Assembly: GCA_019137255.1 (NCBI GenBank)
Contig: WPDH01000138.1
Span: 186,001-250,000 of the forward strand
Reading direction: 5' to 3'
DNA: 64,000 nucleotides
Source of the DNA: Corinectria fuckeliana
Lineage: Eukaryota > Ascomycota > Sordariomycetes > Hypocreales > Nectriaceae
A program made the position numbers and the translations under genes. Shown piece after piece: positions 45,399 through 57,933 of this stretch. The notes beneath the pieces are model-generated. The model was not told the DNA's origin. It saw only the letters and a list, made by a program, of their open reading frames with translations, and made no database searches. How positions within the stretch are numbered: the stretch's first letter is position 1; each line of letters begins with the position of its first letter.

Positions 45399-47669
45399 CT
45401 AGCATAGGGCTGCTTCAAGTGCCTGCTCTAGGCATTGATAAAACTCAAAGTCGTTTGGGACTTCCGAATCGCCACTGTAGTTATCTCTGGGGCTGTCCGT
45501 CTCCAGTCCTTGTAAGACTTCGGGAAAGTCACTATCGGAGGGGAAACAACCATGAGAGAGGAAGTAATCGACCGTCAGTAGAATCTGACAGTATCTGCGG
45601 GGACTTCCAACGAGTAAATCAGTCCAAACATTGTGCGAGCGTCGCGGCCTGTCGGAAACCTCTCCCGGTGCCGCGTTTTGGTTTGAGTTCTGCCGCAAAT
45701 GGGAGGCGTACTCTCGTGGTCGTTCGTGAGTTTGCTGCGGAGGCCATCCGGCCTGTATGTGTTGCACGATGGATTGGACGCAGAGTAAGACGTCGTCGGC
45801 ACTCTCGTGTTGCTCTCTGAAGCCGCGCATGATGGCCGTGTATGTTTGGATGTGCTGTGAGGCTTGATCCCAACAAAGAGGGCTGCTTGCTACCTTTGTT
45901 TCTAGGATATACCAAACAAAGGGGAAAGCAGAGAAGGCGACACTGGTCCCAGTTAGTTCATATAACATACTATACATGGCATGATAGATCACGTACAAAG
46001 TGTTTGGCAGATACTGGGCAAGTCCGCGCTGCAAGAGTTCCATAAGATCAACAGTCGTCTTGCGCCGCGCCGTGTTGATTTCAGACTGTGCGTGAAGCCG
46101 AAGCTCCTGAGCGGCGTCTTGGCCGTCCTTGTCCGTAACACAGAGAACGATGATATGATGGCACAACAACACCTTTGCCGTACTGGAACTATTAGCGTGG
46201 CGTGGTCGACAGGGATAAAGAAAGCTCTTACTGATAGTAGATGTAGATCATTTTCGTAAAGAGAATCAGCGACTCGTGCACACCGCAGATAAGCGTCGGG
46301 ATCTGGAATCTTGCCACCGCCTTCTGGTACCAAAGATCGAGCCTAGTCAGACAGTCTTTGAGTTCATCTAGACTCGGCTGGCCGCTGTCCGCTCCCAGTC
46401 CTTTCATAGGATCGATAATGGTCAAGACACTGTGGAGAGGACCCATGAGTTCGCAGAGCGCAATTATCAGCTGAACCATGACCTGTTTCGTAGGGGAGTC
46501 GTACACATCTGAGTGGCGGATCTCGTCGCAAAAGTCACTCTCAGTGAGGCTGTCCTGGTCAAAATCGAAATCCGAAGATTGGATGTGCAGTGGCCGCCGC
46601 AACCCCAAAGCCATTATTTTGTCGCGGAGAATGCAGCACCACCACAGCCGCTTCAGCATTAACCCCTTGTCAGCGTTGGTGTTTGCATGATGCTTGTGCG
46701 CCTGGACTCTTTGTGCGTAGTGAACTGCAACCACCAACCAGTACGAGCTGGTTTTGTCATTTGGGCTGGGCGCATGATAGGTCAGCATCAGTGCCGCCTG
46801 CGCACTGCGAACATCGTCTTTGTAGATGTCAACGTCGAAGAGAGCCTGAGAGTCGGGGTTAGAACAGCAGAAAGTGCTGCCGGGTCTTCATTGACGCACC
46901 TTGGCTCTGAAATAGAATTCTGTGCGAGCTTGCTGGGTCGTTGCGAACCCCAAGCCCTGAAGCGTCAAGACTGGGACGTACTATCAATGCTGTCAGGTTT
47001 CCAGACGAGGGAACGTTGCGGCCGACGAGAGCAGTCTTACGGGACAAGATATGAACAGCATGGCCTGGAAAACAAACAATGGAACTCTCTGGCTGATGGC
47101 CAAGTCTGCAGATTGATTGGAGTAAGCTGCGCAGAACTCTGCTTCGTTTAGAAGAGGTAAGAAAGGATGGATGTAACGGAAGTATGCAGTCATGAAGGTA
47201 TCCAGAGCGGGCTTTTCTGGAAGGCGAAAGCAATTCCGGTGTTCCAGGAAAGACACCTCTTCTTGTCGAAGACGCCATACGGTATCGGCCTCGATGAAGC
47301 GGTAGTAGATGCAAGGAACGAAAGAATGCAAAGGCTGGGAGATTTGGGCAGCTTGAAGTGGGAGAGATTGTTGAGTTGGGTCTAAACATCTGGTGAGCAT
47401 AGTCCGTAAGTCTGCAAGACAAGGGGGAGAGCAAACTGAAAGCAATCCCAGCGGCCATGTTGAATTCCGCCAATACATCGCCCTGTCCTGCCGTTTCTTC
47501 ACATGGGTCGTCGTCAACTTCTGCAAAGGGCGTGTCATCTGTTGCGAGAAGGCGCTCGCACACCCTATCCTCTAAGGTAGGATTGCTGTTTGGAGCTGGC
47601 TCTAGCTGTGGGGAAGTCGTCGTCGAGCTGCAGCTGGCGGTAGATGGCTCACGTTCTTGTTCATTCTCG

Positions 47670-47703
<34 letters not shown>

Positions 47704-48012
47704 TTCTATGCTCGGCCAAAGCCATTATGGATTGCCTATCATCATCAACATTACTCGTATATCACAGTAAACACATGGGAACGTTTACCACTTGCCAGCC
47801 CGCGGCTTGACGATGCATTCTTCCGAGTCAAGCTTGCAATTCAGACAGGGTATGCCGTGTACCGTGACATCGCAGCGCACTTTGCGCACTCTGCAGGCTA
47901 AGCAAGCGCGCTTCGCTCGCTGGCCTCGCGCCCTGACTATGCGCTTTGCAGGTTGGTTGCCTTGTTTATGTTGCAGCCCGAGAGCTCGCGTGTGTGAATC
48001 TTTGGTCGACAT
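45399..48012 (-). CDS. Zn(II)2Cys6 transcription factor with polyglutamine tract, 7 exons
   Basis: Exons (minus) 48012-47789, 47735-47503, 47411-47041, 46980-46900, 46845-46232, 46188-45997 and 45942-45399 give 752 aa; introns are 43-91 bp and all phases agree. Exon 1 holds the cluster CLACRVRKVRCDVTVHGIPCLNCKLDSEEC after a basic stretch (AKRIVRARGQRAKRA). Exon 2 starts with a run of ten Gln encoded by pure CAG repeats, then an acidic linker. Exon 3 has FRYIHPFLPLLNEAEF and exon 5 RLWWCCILRDKIMALGLRRP, the fungal-specific MHR signature. Exon 7 has FVAFSAFPFVWYILETKVA. The exon 2 to 3 join is the least certain. It sits 369 bp downstream of a co-oriented dehydrogenase, so it may regulate the cluster to its right. 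Confidence 0.85.
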
Positions 48013-48381
48013 GCTGATCAAGGTGGACTCATCTGTAGTCTACATGTGAGGACCCTTGTAGCCGTTTTGAACAAAAGGCACGACTTGCGAGGGCTGGATG
48101 AGTGGGAACATAACTAGTGCAGACGTAGGCAGATCCGCTCACGGCCTCACCCAACCCATGTCGTCGGCTCTCTCGGTCCGAGACCGGGTCTACGTACTGA
48201 CGGGAATCGCCGAGCTTGCCGGGGCGATTGACCCCTGGACCCGTACAGAGACGAGCAGATATCCACGTATGCCGTATTATTCAATCCAGTTCACTTGTGG
48301 GCATCTTGCACGGCGGGGATGAACAACTAGTATACGACTTTTTCTCGTCGTCCAAATGGGAAGTCTGGTTTAGGTTGGTGT
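48013..48381. other. intergenic between regulator and dehydrogenase
   Basis: 369 bp; regulator promoter and dehydrogenase 3' end. Nothing else seen. Confidence 0.4.
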
Positions 48382-49639
48382 TTACAAATCTACAATAGAT
48401 TGCGCAGTTGCCAAGACTATTTCCTGCCAGCCCCTCATGAAGTCTCCCTCCTGGTAGTCGTCGTGTGCCAGATCTACAAAGCCCTCTGGCGCCTCCTGTC
48501 GTGGGACAATTCCAAGTGCCCGACCTGGAGATATGAATCAGCCGTCTCGCACGTTTACCATACGCCAAGTGATCTACTTACCGTTTACTTCCTTCCTTGA
48601 CGCAATCTGGAGCATGGCTCGAGCACAGTCCTCGACGGTTGCAAACTTGACCCCCTTTGATTCAAGATACTCGATAATCTTGTCAGAGAGAATCGGCGTT
48701 CTCACGTACCTGGGGGCCACAACTGTCAGCACTATGAGCTCGGAATTTCTGCTTGATGCCCTTACCACGGTGCTACGAAGTTCACCCTGATGCCTTCTCT
48801 CCAAGCAGTGCGGCGGAGGTTTCTGAACAACCCGCGAACACCCCACTTGGAGACATTGTACTGAGGCGAGCCAGGCTGGTCCGCATAGGCGGCAATGCTG
48901 CCCTTGATGATGAGGCATCGATCGCGAGCTGCAACTTCTGGCTGGCGTCTAAAGTAGTGCATTGCAAGCTTCGCCGTGTAGATGGTGCCGATCAAGTTGA
49001 TCTCTACGATCCTCAGACTCGGCTTTACAGGCGGCCCAGACGGATCTGCTCGTCGTCACGCGGTGAGCTTCCACTTGCCAAAGGAAGCAAAGGACAGGAG
49101 CTTACCGTCTAGGGAGAAAACATCGTCTGAGCCAACGATACCGGCGTTCGCAACGACCACGTCGACGCTGTTTTCCGGGGATGCTGAGACCGCACCTTCG
49201 AAAACGGCCACTTGGTCATCCCAGTTGCGGACGTCACATTTCACGAACTTGGCATTTCTGCGACAAATGTCAAGACACACTTGGATTCTCCAGCTAGGGT
49301 TGTTACGCACGGTGATAGTTGAGCCTCGGTGGATCTACCGGCAACGTCATCGTAGTCGGCGATTGTAACAAAGGCACTGGTGAAGTAATGAGCCTCATGT
49401 GCCATCGACACTCGAACGGTAAGAAGAGAAGTGTCACTCACCCAGCTGCGACGAAGGCCTCGACATATGCCTTTCCCAACCCGCTTGCCCCTGATGATGG
49501 TTAAGCGGCTGGCTAGTAGCAAGTGTTTGCGGAAATGCGTACCTCCAGTCACGATGACGGACTTGCGTGCCAGCTTCTGGGGGTCCAACTGGGCAAGAAT
49601 GTCCAACGAACCAATATCTTGATACTCCGGAATCGGCAT
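48382..49639 (-). CDS. short-chain dehydrogenase/reductase (15-hydroxyprostaglandin dehydrogenase-like), 7 exons
   Basis: Exons (minus) 49639-49543, 49490-49442, 49376-49311, 49257-49106, 49045-48766, 48709-48582 and 48524-48382 give 304 aa with exact phases. Intron 1 splits the cofactor motif; joined it reads SVIVTGGASGLGKAYVEAF (TGxxxGxG). VKCDVRNWDDQ marks the Asp-Val after strand 4, VDVVVANAGIVGS the NNAG-like motif, and GSIAAYADQPGSPQYNVSKW contains the catalytic Ser and YxxxK. An NAD-linked alcohol or hydroxy-acid oxidation is likely; an acidic residue after strand 2 (TIADYDD) favours NAD. It faces away from the esterase at 50087 across a 447 bp shared promoter. The pair could hydrolyse an ester and oxidise the released alcohol. 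Confidence 0.9.
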
Positions 49640-50086
49640 GGCTTTTTTTCTTGGTGGAAAGTTGACCTACACAGAAATTACGACACAGCAGGAGTTTCCC
49701 ATTGACCTGGTTTTAAGCACCAAGCTGAGGAATAATCAGATCACGAACTCTAGGCCTTGGAGGCTTACACTAGTCATCGTGACCGGCGATCGCCGACATT
49801 TGCGGGGAAGCTGGGGTGAACATTCCCCCGCACTCCCGGATGCTTGGTTCTTCGGCAAGGTAGCCGTTGAAGTATTCGGGAGGATCACGGTCCCCGCCGG
49901 TGCCGAGCCGGTTTCGTGGAAACTCAACCAGACTGTCGTGTCCTTCAAATGTCGGAGATGTGGCCCGTGTTTCGATGAACTAAAGAATTGGACGTACGAT
50001 TCCTTGTTGCCCTTGACGCCTTCGGTACGATAACCATCACATATCGCTTTGCATGCACAGGCTGAACCTGCCAGAGATTTACAAAC
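49640..50086. promoter_or_regulatory. shared promoter of dehydrogenase and esterase
   Basis: 447 bp between divergent starts. No clear operator array; CGG and CCG triplets occur but not in a striking pattern (for example CCCCGCCGGTGCCGAGCCGG near 49,891-49,910). Confidence 0.45.
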
Positions 50087-51485
50087 ATGGCTACAGAGAC
50101 AAGCAGCCACACTGGTGGTCGACGATTTGCACACCTGTCGAATCCCGATCCCTCCTGGCTGCAAGTCGCAGCGAAACAGCAGAGCCTCGAACCGCTGGCG
50201 GACAAGCTGTACAGTCTTCCGATAACCGAGTTCCGAAAGGTGCCATATAGACCACCGCCGCTGCCCGCGAACGCGCCCGTCATTGGGAAGGACATCACGG
50301 TTGAGCAAGCCGAGATTACGGTGAGAGACGGTACAGGGATCGGAGTCCGTATATATCGCCCGATCGAACATGGAAGCAACCACTTGCTGTTCTTTAACAT
50401 CCATGGAGGAGGTGAGTGCAATTGCATCTGAGTTCTGCTACCCAATATCGCACAACTAAGGCGCAACCAGGATGGACTGTCGGGACGCCAGAGACGGAGG
50501 AAGCTCAGAATCGCCAAGTGGCCGCCAAGAATAGGGCCATTGTTGTCAGCGTCGACTATCGAAGGTAGTGCCTAAATCCAAAGTTTGCTCAACAGACTGA
50601 CACACCGTAGGGCGCCAGAACATCCCTTCCCGTATGCTCTTCATGATGCCCAAGACACGTTCCTATGGGTATGCAAAGGAGCCCTCTGATCCAATACTGA
50701 ACCTTTTAGCTGACTGGGATCCAGTGCAAAGAGAATTCTCAGTCTCTCGGAATAGATCCCGAGAAGATCGTTATTGGAGGCGGCAGCGCAGGCGCAAACA
50801 TCGCAAGTCTTCCAGCATTGTATGTCCGACACATAAGCACATCTAACTGCAACTCAGGCTGCGGCACTCACCCAGATGGCACGAGAAGAAGGAACCACTG
50901 GTATAATTGGGCAGATGCTCAATATTCCCGTCACTTGCCATCCAGACCACTTTCCCACATCAAAGCACGAGTATCACTCCTTCGAGCAGAATGAAGACGC
51001 GCCCATTGTAAACGCATTCAGAATGAGAAAGTTCTGGAGCAACTATCTTCCCACGGCAGACTCCAACCCACTAGCCAGTCCGCTTCTGGCAAGTTCCTTC
51101 GCGGGTCTGCCACCGGCTCGTTCGTCACCCCTACTACCGATATACCCAAGCTGTTCTGGCCATCTAATCGTTTGCAGTCGTACAAGTCGCCGGGATGGAT
51201 CCCCTCAGAGACGAGGGGCTGGCATACGCGAGAGAGCTGAAAGAGAACGGGTAAGATGAAGCTATGCGGATCATGCTGCAAGATCAGTGCTGACGAGCAA
51301 TCACCAGAGTGGATGTAGTCCTTAATATTTACAAAGGGCTACCGCATGCGTTTTACGTCTATCCCGATCTGCCACCGTCTGTTCAGTACATTCAGTCGAT
51401 GGTGGATTGGATTGAGCGACTGGTGGCCAAGACTCGGGGCGATAGCCTGGCAGGGCAAGAAGCAAGCATGGCGAAGGTCGGTTGA
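50087..51485 (+). CDS. HSL-family alpha/beta hydrolase (esterase/lipase), 7 exons
   Basis: Exons 50087-50411, 50471-50564, 50611-50668, 50725-50802, 50858-51119, 51178-51250 and 51308-51485 give 355 aa with exact phases. The oxyanion-hole motif HGGGWTVG crosses intron 1, followed by VVSVDYRRAPEHPFPYALHD. The nucleophile elbow is GGGSAGANIA (GxSxG), the acid is Asp in VAGMDPLRDEGLAYA, and the base is His in GLPHAFYVYPD. These define the hormone-sensitive-lipase family (Abhydrolase_3) acting on short or medium esters. Intron 4 (50803-50857) begins GCAAGT and ends CAG with CTAAC inside: a textbook GC-AG intron, required to keep GANI-AAALTQMAREEG in frame. No signal peptide, so cytosolic. It shares a promoter with the dehydrogenase. 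Confidence 0.88.
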
Positions 51486-51900
51486 GGTCTATGGCTCGCT
51501 GGTTCTCCGTCGATAGGGAAGAGCCATAAGAGTAGTAGACAATTCGCAGAAACAGGCTTAAGATCAATGGCGTTGTAACATATTCATCATAAATTTCCCA
51601 TTGTGAGAGTAAAGGTTAATCAAAGCCCCGCGTGCGTTTTGAAAATGGCACTCTTGGTCACTGGGAGCTCTGAACTGTGAGACTGGTAATGGTTCCGACG
51701 ATGGGCAACTGGGCGTAGGTAGTCAGGGCGGATATACTCACACGGGAACGCAATGAGTCTGTCGAAGCCACCCCAGAAATCACAAGCGTATCACGCTTCC
51801 ACGAAGTGATTAGAACGATGGGATATGTGGTAGTGGGAGTCGTCTGCAATGGTGCTAATTATAACGGCGTCTATACGGGTCTCGTGAAACTACTCTAAGC
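51486..51900. other. intergenic between convergent esterase and DUF1446 gene
   Basis: 415 bp of presumed 3' flanks. No feature seen. Confidence 0.4.
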
Positions 51901-53943
51901 TCAAGCTAGTGAAATCGGGTTGCCTAGGAACTTGGCTGGCACATCAACAAACTTGCTCCGGATGTACTCTGCCACGCCCTTGCCCAGCATGTCAATCCTC
52001 GTGCTGCTCGCTGCACCGCCCCCCAGGAAGTCCAATAGCCGGAAGTGCACCGCCCAGATATTCGGAAACTCGCAGCGTTCCACCGTAATGGACTCGTTGT
52101 AGTCCTCGCCGAGAAGGGCCTTGATGCGAGCGATGCTCATGTAGGACTGCAGCCATCTGTACTCTTCCACGGACCGCACGTAGAGGCCCACGTTGCAGTT
52201 GTCGCCCTTGTCTCCCGAGCGTGCGTGCGCCACGGTTCCCAGGGGGACTCTGTTGGTGAAGCCAAAGGTCGACAGCTCGGTCGGGCTCGCCGTGTCGCTG
52301 CTTGGACGCTTTCCGGGGGCTGGGGACGTGAGGCCGTGATGCTTGACATCAATGACACGGTCGTCGATGACGACGCGGTGGGGAAGCTTCTCATACGAGA
52401 TGATGCCGGGGAACAGCTCCATAAACATCCTCGGGGTCATGGTACGGAAGTCCAAAGACATGTGGTAACCTGTGGGCAAGTTTTTTCCGCGTGAGCACTA
52501 TCCGACATGATGAGAGTGGCTAGGGGTTGATCTACCTGCGTAGAATTGCATCCTCAGTGCATAAATGTGTTTCCGGAAGACATCTTCCTTGATGTCCTCC
52601 TTTCTTTTCCCCTTGACGAGGACTCTCACCGAGACTGTGCCCAAGGCCTGGCTCGAAGGGTTTGACGCCCCAGCTCCATATCTCTCGATGCTAAGCTCGG
52701 TGAAATTTGAGTCTTTGAATGCGTGCTCGATCTGCTGCCTCATGAAGCGCTCTTTGGCATCCAAGTCGAGGCCGTTCATGTAGAAGGTGGCCTCGGCAAG
52801 ATAACCGCCGATAGCCACAGTCATGGCCTTGGTCGTCGGAGGCGGCGGGCTACCCACGGCCCCCGAGACCCGGACCCGGTCCTTTTCATGGGTGTTTTCA
52901 ATCTTGACCTTTTCGATGTCGGCCAGCACGTCGGGGTTGATGTACTTGGTGCCCTGGATCTCGTAGAGGAACTGGGCGCGCACGTTGAGGGCATCTACGA
53001 ACCCGGCGTGCAGCGGGTTCTTGGTTATAATGGCGGTGCCGTCGTGAGAAATCTCCGTGATGGGAAAGCCAAGGTCCACCAGGCCGTCCAGGTGCGACCT
53101 GACGCCGGAGAAGTTGGCGCCCGTGACGTACGGCCCGCATTCGATGAGATCTGGACACGCCGTGTTAGCACCGAGCTGTGGCAAGTCGCGAGATACTGGC
53201 TGATAGAGTGGTACATACGCCCGGCGATCAAAGCCCCGGCCAGTTGGTCCCAGGCGTCATGCGACCAGTTGTGCCACCACGCCGCCAGGGCGATGACGGG
53301 GCTCGCATCGGTCACGCGGCCGCAGATGACAATGTCTGCTCCCTCTCTCAGGGCCTCGACGATGCCCCAGGCGCCGAAGTAGGCAACGCCGCACAGGGGA
53401 GTGTTTTCCCAGCTCTCGATGCTCTTTTCCGGGTGGTCGAGGTGCACGATGCCGCCCAGCTCGTTCCGCTTGGCCGCGTCGACGACAATCTCGGAGATGT
53501 CGTCTCCCTCGACAAAGGCTACTTTCAGGTTTCCGTGGCCGTGCTGCTCGCAGATCTTCTTGACTTGTTTCGTGCATTCCGGGGTGTTTAGGGCTCCGGC
53601 GTTGCAGACGAGCTTGATCTTCTTCTTGGCGATGATGTCGATGGACTCTTCCAGCTGATCCAGGAACCCAACCTCGTAACCCTTTGTAGGATCGTCGTAC
53701 TTGCGAATGGCATTCCACGCGATATTCAGCTCAGATAGCCAGTCGCCGACAATTGCGTCCATGTCACCATCGGATATTTGCCGCAGCCTGAAGAATTCAC
53801 AATACGTCAGTTGCTGCTTTGCTGATTTGAGGTTGCACCTGTGTTTTGAGGTTGCAACTGGTAGCTTGTACTCACATTGCGTTGGGCTGGTCTTCCATGG
53901 CTCCAGCCACATTTCCGATGACGATGGGGCGTTTCACATCCAT
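51901..53943 (-). CDS. DUF1446 / AtuA-like protein, 4 exons
   Basis: Exons (minus) 53943-53876, 53787-53219, 53150-52536 and 52469-51901 give 606 aa, the usual size. The start MDVKRPIVIGNVAGAMEDQP is followed by DGDMDAIVGDWLSELNIAW (DxxxGDxLaE), KLVCNAGALNTPECTKQV, VAYFGAWGIVEALREGADIV and ICGRVTDASPVIALAAWWHN. Exon 3 joins as HLIECGPYVTGANF and exon 4 carries VAHARSGDKGDNCNVGLYVR. This matches the acyclic terpene utilisation protein AtuA family; AtuA is encoded with an acyl-CoA pathway for citronellol/geraniol in Pseudomonas, but its exact reaction is not settled. The C-terminal part resembles the AtuA_C region. With acetoacetyl-CoA synthetase nearby it suggests branched or isoprenoid acyl-CoA catabolism. 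Confidence 0.9.
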
Positions 53944-55523
53944 CTTTGACAAGCTGAACCGCTGCCACAATGGAGAAGAGTAAGGAGGAAGACTGTAGAG
54001 GATACAACCGAGAAGAAGACAATAGAGGGAGCTGCATCGAAGTCTGGGCATGCATAAGGCGGGATCGAGGCCCAGGTCATTTATTGTGTCCAGTTCGACG
54101 GGGTTATCTTCAAGTGTTCGGCCTTCGCCGTGATGATGACCGAGTCCGGGAATAGATGGGATAGCAGCCGAAGCGCGGTAATTCCCCCCGAACCCGACCC
54201 GACATTTCCGGCTCCGTGGCCGTCTGCGTGTTTCCAAAGTTTGTGCGAGAACAGGGCTCCGTACTACGTGTTGAAGCTAGCTTTGAGGTTGTGAGACTGC
54301 AGTATGTACGGGAGCAACTTGTGACTGCTGAGAGCCGGCGCCAGGCTACGAGGGAGCCCGGCTTTCCCCATCAAGGGAGCAACCGCAGGGGACCTTGGAG
54401 CCGATTCCTCGTTACAGTGCAGTTCGAAATACGGACATTCCTTCGGTGTACATGGTGCCATCTTGCCGCGCGAGTGGCCTGCCTCTAGGGTAGTAGAAAA
54501 AGGGAATGCGGGAACGACTAACAGATGACGAGTCAAGAGGCAGTTCAGAGGGGCACTGAGTGCTCTTTTAATTAGCGAGTCTACGTATATATATAGCGCA
54601 TCCTACAGGCGACTTTCAAGCTCTCGGCCAACATGTTAGACACCTCCCTGGTAAGCGATGGACACTCCGTCTATGACAAGCCATCCAGGGTTGCGCACAG
54701 CGGTGCATACGCAGTTGGTTAAAGGCTTTCCGTTACCTAGCCATGATGCAGCTGGTGGACAGCTTAGCCCTTGACGTCAGCGTCACTCGGCGATCGCCGG
54801 TGTTGGTCTCATAGTACTGTGGGCCAACCAGCCGGGGGGCCGACGTCTAGTCCACTATAATGAAGTCATCTTTGAAGTTACCCCTAAAGTCACCCCGGAG
54901 GCGGCTGATCTCGGTCTCTCGGAAACATCGGGAACCGCTTTTCACCGGCCACCGGCCACCGGCCATTCGGTTCTCGGTAGTCGCCCAATGCCGTCGGAGT
55001 TGCCTTTCGTGTCGGATGATACTTTGTACTTATCCAAACGGCTTGGGTCGACAGTTCTACCTCTCCTTTGTAAGATATACCCTCTGTCCATTCCCTCTAC
55101 TAGTCAAATGAATTGGAAATGATGGCCAGAAAGGGCGCCTGAATTTGTGCTGATGTCTACAGAGCCAGGTTCACTTCGATCCTGGACTGGACAGACGCCA
55201 TGTTCCCAGAGACTAGATATCCTTCATGGGGGAGGTGGAGGCTGCAATCGACATGGAGCTGGTCATGGCTGTAAAAGTTCAACTTGTCCATTCCAAGTGC
55301 GTGACTCTCTCTCTGCTCATCCCGAACAGCCCGGTTGACCCCCGCCGCTTCGCGGTCCAGCTCAGCAGCGAATAGACAGACGTCGAATCAATCTAAAGAT
55401 GCAGCTAGTTAGACTACCCCGCGTCGTCTCCATGCTGGGATTAACTACATCGGGACAAAGAGGTTGACCCCAGACTTTTCCCCCGTAGTTTGCTGTCCCC
55501 GTTCCCCCACACCCCGGGGCGCA
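53944..55523. other. intergenic, no supported gene
   Basis: About 1.6 kb between two divergent starts. It holds a CCACCGG triple repeat at about 54,943-54,963 and a pyrimidine-rich segment near 55,480-55,520. No coding sequence is supported. It probably contains the promoters of the DUF1446 gene and of the next regulator. Confidence 0.45.
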
Positions 55524-57933
55524 ATGGATGCATCGCCTGTTTCCCTTCTGTTCACTGTCCACAACGCGTCCCCATCTACACCACCAAAGATAATGCAGGC
55601 CTGCGACCGATGCCACGCTCGCAAGACGCGGTGCGACCGCCGCTTCCCCCAGTGCGGCGCCTGCGAAAAGGCCGGCGTCTCGTGCGTCCACGCCGACAAG
55701 CTGCGGCAGCGCAACATCCCGCGCGGCTACCTCGACAGCATGGAGGACCAGGTGCGCCAGCTGCAGGAGGAGAACAAGACGCTGCGCCGAAGCCTGGCCG
55801 CCGCGTCGCAGGCGTCTCCCGGGAGCACCCAGGCGGCTGCCGGCCTCGTCAACCCGCCCTTCTCCGACTCCGGCGCGTCCTTGTCCGGCCACGACCCGCT
55901 CCCGGACGCCCCCGTCAGCCCGCCGGCGTCGTCGGCGGCCGAGAGCCAGGGCCAGAGCCGGAGCCCCCCGGACAACGCCTTTGCCGTCGAGGTCGGCTAC
56001 CTGTCGCTCATCGCCACGGGCGAGACGCGATATCTCGGCTCCAGCAGCGGGCTGGGCTTGGCCAACATCATCAGCACCATGGTGACGGCCCAGACCGGCA
56101 TCGAGCACGACGCGCCCGAGGCCACCGGCTCCCGCGCCGTTCTCTCCGCTCCCTCCGACGCCGGCCTCCCTCCGCTCGCCACCGTCAAGCCCTTCATCGA
56201 GGCCTACTTCCAGCACACCCACATCACCTTTCCGCTGCTGCACCGTCCTAGCTTCCTCGCGACCGTCGAGAAGATATACGAGGAGCCCGGCTACTACGAG
56301 CACAACCCGCACGAAGCTTTCGTCTTTGACATGGTCCTGGCCATCGGCAGCTCCAACTTCAACCGCTTCGACGAGTCGGCAGCCAATTCTTGCAGATACT
56401 TTGCCATGGCACAGTCGAAACTGGGGTCCATGCTGTCCATGGACGACGGCCTCACGGCTCTCAAGGCCATCCTCCTGGTCTCGCAGCACGGCATCTTTAG
56501 TAACCTCCGCGACACGAGCGCTAGTATATGGCATCTGGTAGGCGTCGGCGCGCGCATCTGCATCGAGCAGGGCCTGCACCTAGAGCGGAAACAGCTGGGC
56601 TGTACTCCCCCGAATCCCCAGCAGCAGTCCGTCTCCGTTACGCTCGAAGAGGAGCTGCGGAGGCGATGTTTCTGGTCCCTTTACAACTTGGACAGGTGAG
56701 TGTTTCCATAAATCTGGCTCTGTATGCGTCTGCCCGTTCGTCTGCTAACGAGCAACCATGTACAGAGTCGTCAGCTTCACCCTGGGCCGCCCGGTCGTCA
56801 TCCGCGACGACGAAATCGACGTGCCACTCCCTTCTCACTTGGACGATGACTGTTTCTCCCCGGATTGTCCAGCCGTCATGTCTCCGCTGGGAGACGGAGA
56901 CCCGTCCAGCCGAGTCTCCCCATTCTTACACGTCATCCGCATCCGGCGTCTCTCGGGCCAGATTCTGACGCAGTTCTACAACTCGAGACAGCAGACGAGC
57001 ATGCCTATGGAAGAGAGAAGGCGCATCCGCCGCAAGTTCCACGCAGACATAAACGCATGGAGAGACGCCACACCGAATCTGCCGGGCCTGTCCTCAAGAG
57101 CCCCCGAGGTTGGCTACAAGTCGAGCTTCCTCACCCTCGACTGGTACAATGCCGTATACAGCAACGCCATCCTCCTCCTCTACCGTCCGTCGCCCTTCCT
57201 CCCGCATCCGACCATGACGTCCACGCCAGACGACGGGGAACCCGAGTTGATCCAGCTCTTGAATGCGGCGAAGTCCTCGATAGAGTCATACAGCCGTCTC
57301 CACCAGAAGCGCCGGCTCAACTATTCGTGGATCACACTCCACGGCGTCTTCATTGCCGGACTGTCCTACATCTACGCCGTGGGGAGGCTTCTCCGGGACC
57401 CTGCAACGTTTTCCCTAGTACCCGAGCTGTTTTCCATCGTCGAGGTGACGCGCTCTTGCTCCAACGTCCTCGTCGCCATCTGCGAGCGGTGGAATGCCTC
57501 CCGGCGCTCGTGCGATCTGTTCAACAAGCTGAGCAACGCCGTAATCCGCGATGCGCTCAACGCTTCGTCAAGACAGACGCAAGACGCCAACCGATCTTCT
57601 CATGCAAATCAGCACAGGCAATCGGAGGCATTTACCCCAGGGCAGGGACAAAGACAAGGTCAAGAGACAATGCAGTACGACGGCTCGGCGATGGATGCTG
57701 TGCTGGACAGCCAGATGCAGCTAGATGACAACTTCGTCATGGACGAGTTCAAGCAGTTCATGTGCTCTCTTGACGCCGGATTCCCCGGCGAGGGAGCCGT
57801 CCCAAGCGAGCTGGTATCGGGCTTCTTACAAGACTGGCCCTTTGACATTCCCGTCAGCGCAGAGGCCGAATTTAGCGGCAACGGCCCGGAGAGCGGAACT
57901 AATATCCTCTCCTGGGACCTCGGCAGCAGCTGA
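55524..57933 (+). CDS. Zn(II)2Cys6 transcription factor (Fungal_trans), 2 exons
   Basis: Exons 55524-56695 and 56766-57933 give 779 aa; the 70 bp intron (GTGAGT...TACAG) joins WSLYNLD-R-VVSFTLGRPV. The cluster CDRCHARKTRCDRRFPQCGACEKAGVSC lies at about residues 26-53, followed by a coiled coil (LDSMEDQVRQLQEENKTLRR) for dimerisation and a Ser/Pro-rich linker. The middle homology domain (PF04082) shows TFPLLHRPSFLATVEKIY, EELRRRCFWSLYNLDR and FTLGRPVVIRDDEIDVPLPS. The start at 55524 (MDASPVSLLF) is the first ATG of the frame; a shorter start at 55593 (MQACDRCH) is possible. Exon 1 is notably GC-rich and throws long antisense open frames. It is convergent with the acetoacetyl-CoA synthetase and a likely cluster regulator. 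Confidence 0.9.

Noticed and set aside
49736..50404. 222-codon minus-strand frame over the esterase 5' end
   Set aside because: Overlaps the promoter and exon 1 of a well-supported plus-strand gene; no similarity recognised.
52723..53382. 219-codon plus-strand frame
   Set aside because: Antisense to the DUF1446 exons; coding evidence is on the minus strand.
55362..56579. 405-codon open frame on the minus strand
   Set aside because: Antisense shadow of the GC-rich first exon of the Zn2Cys6 gene at 55524; no motif, composition explains openness.
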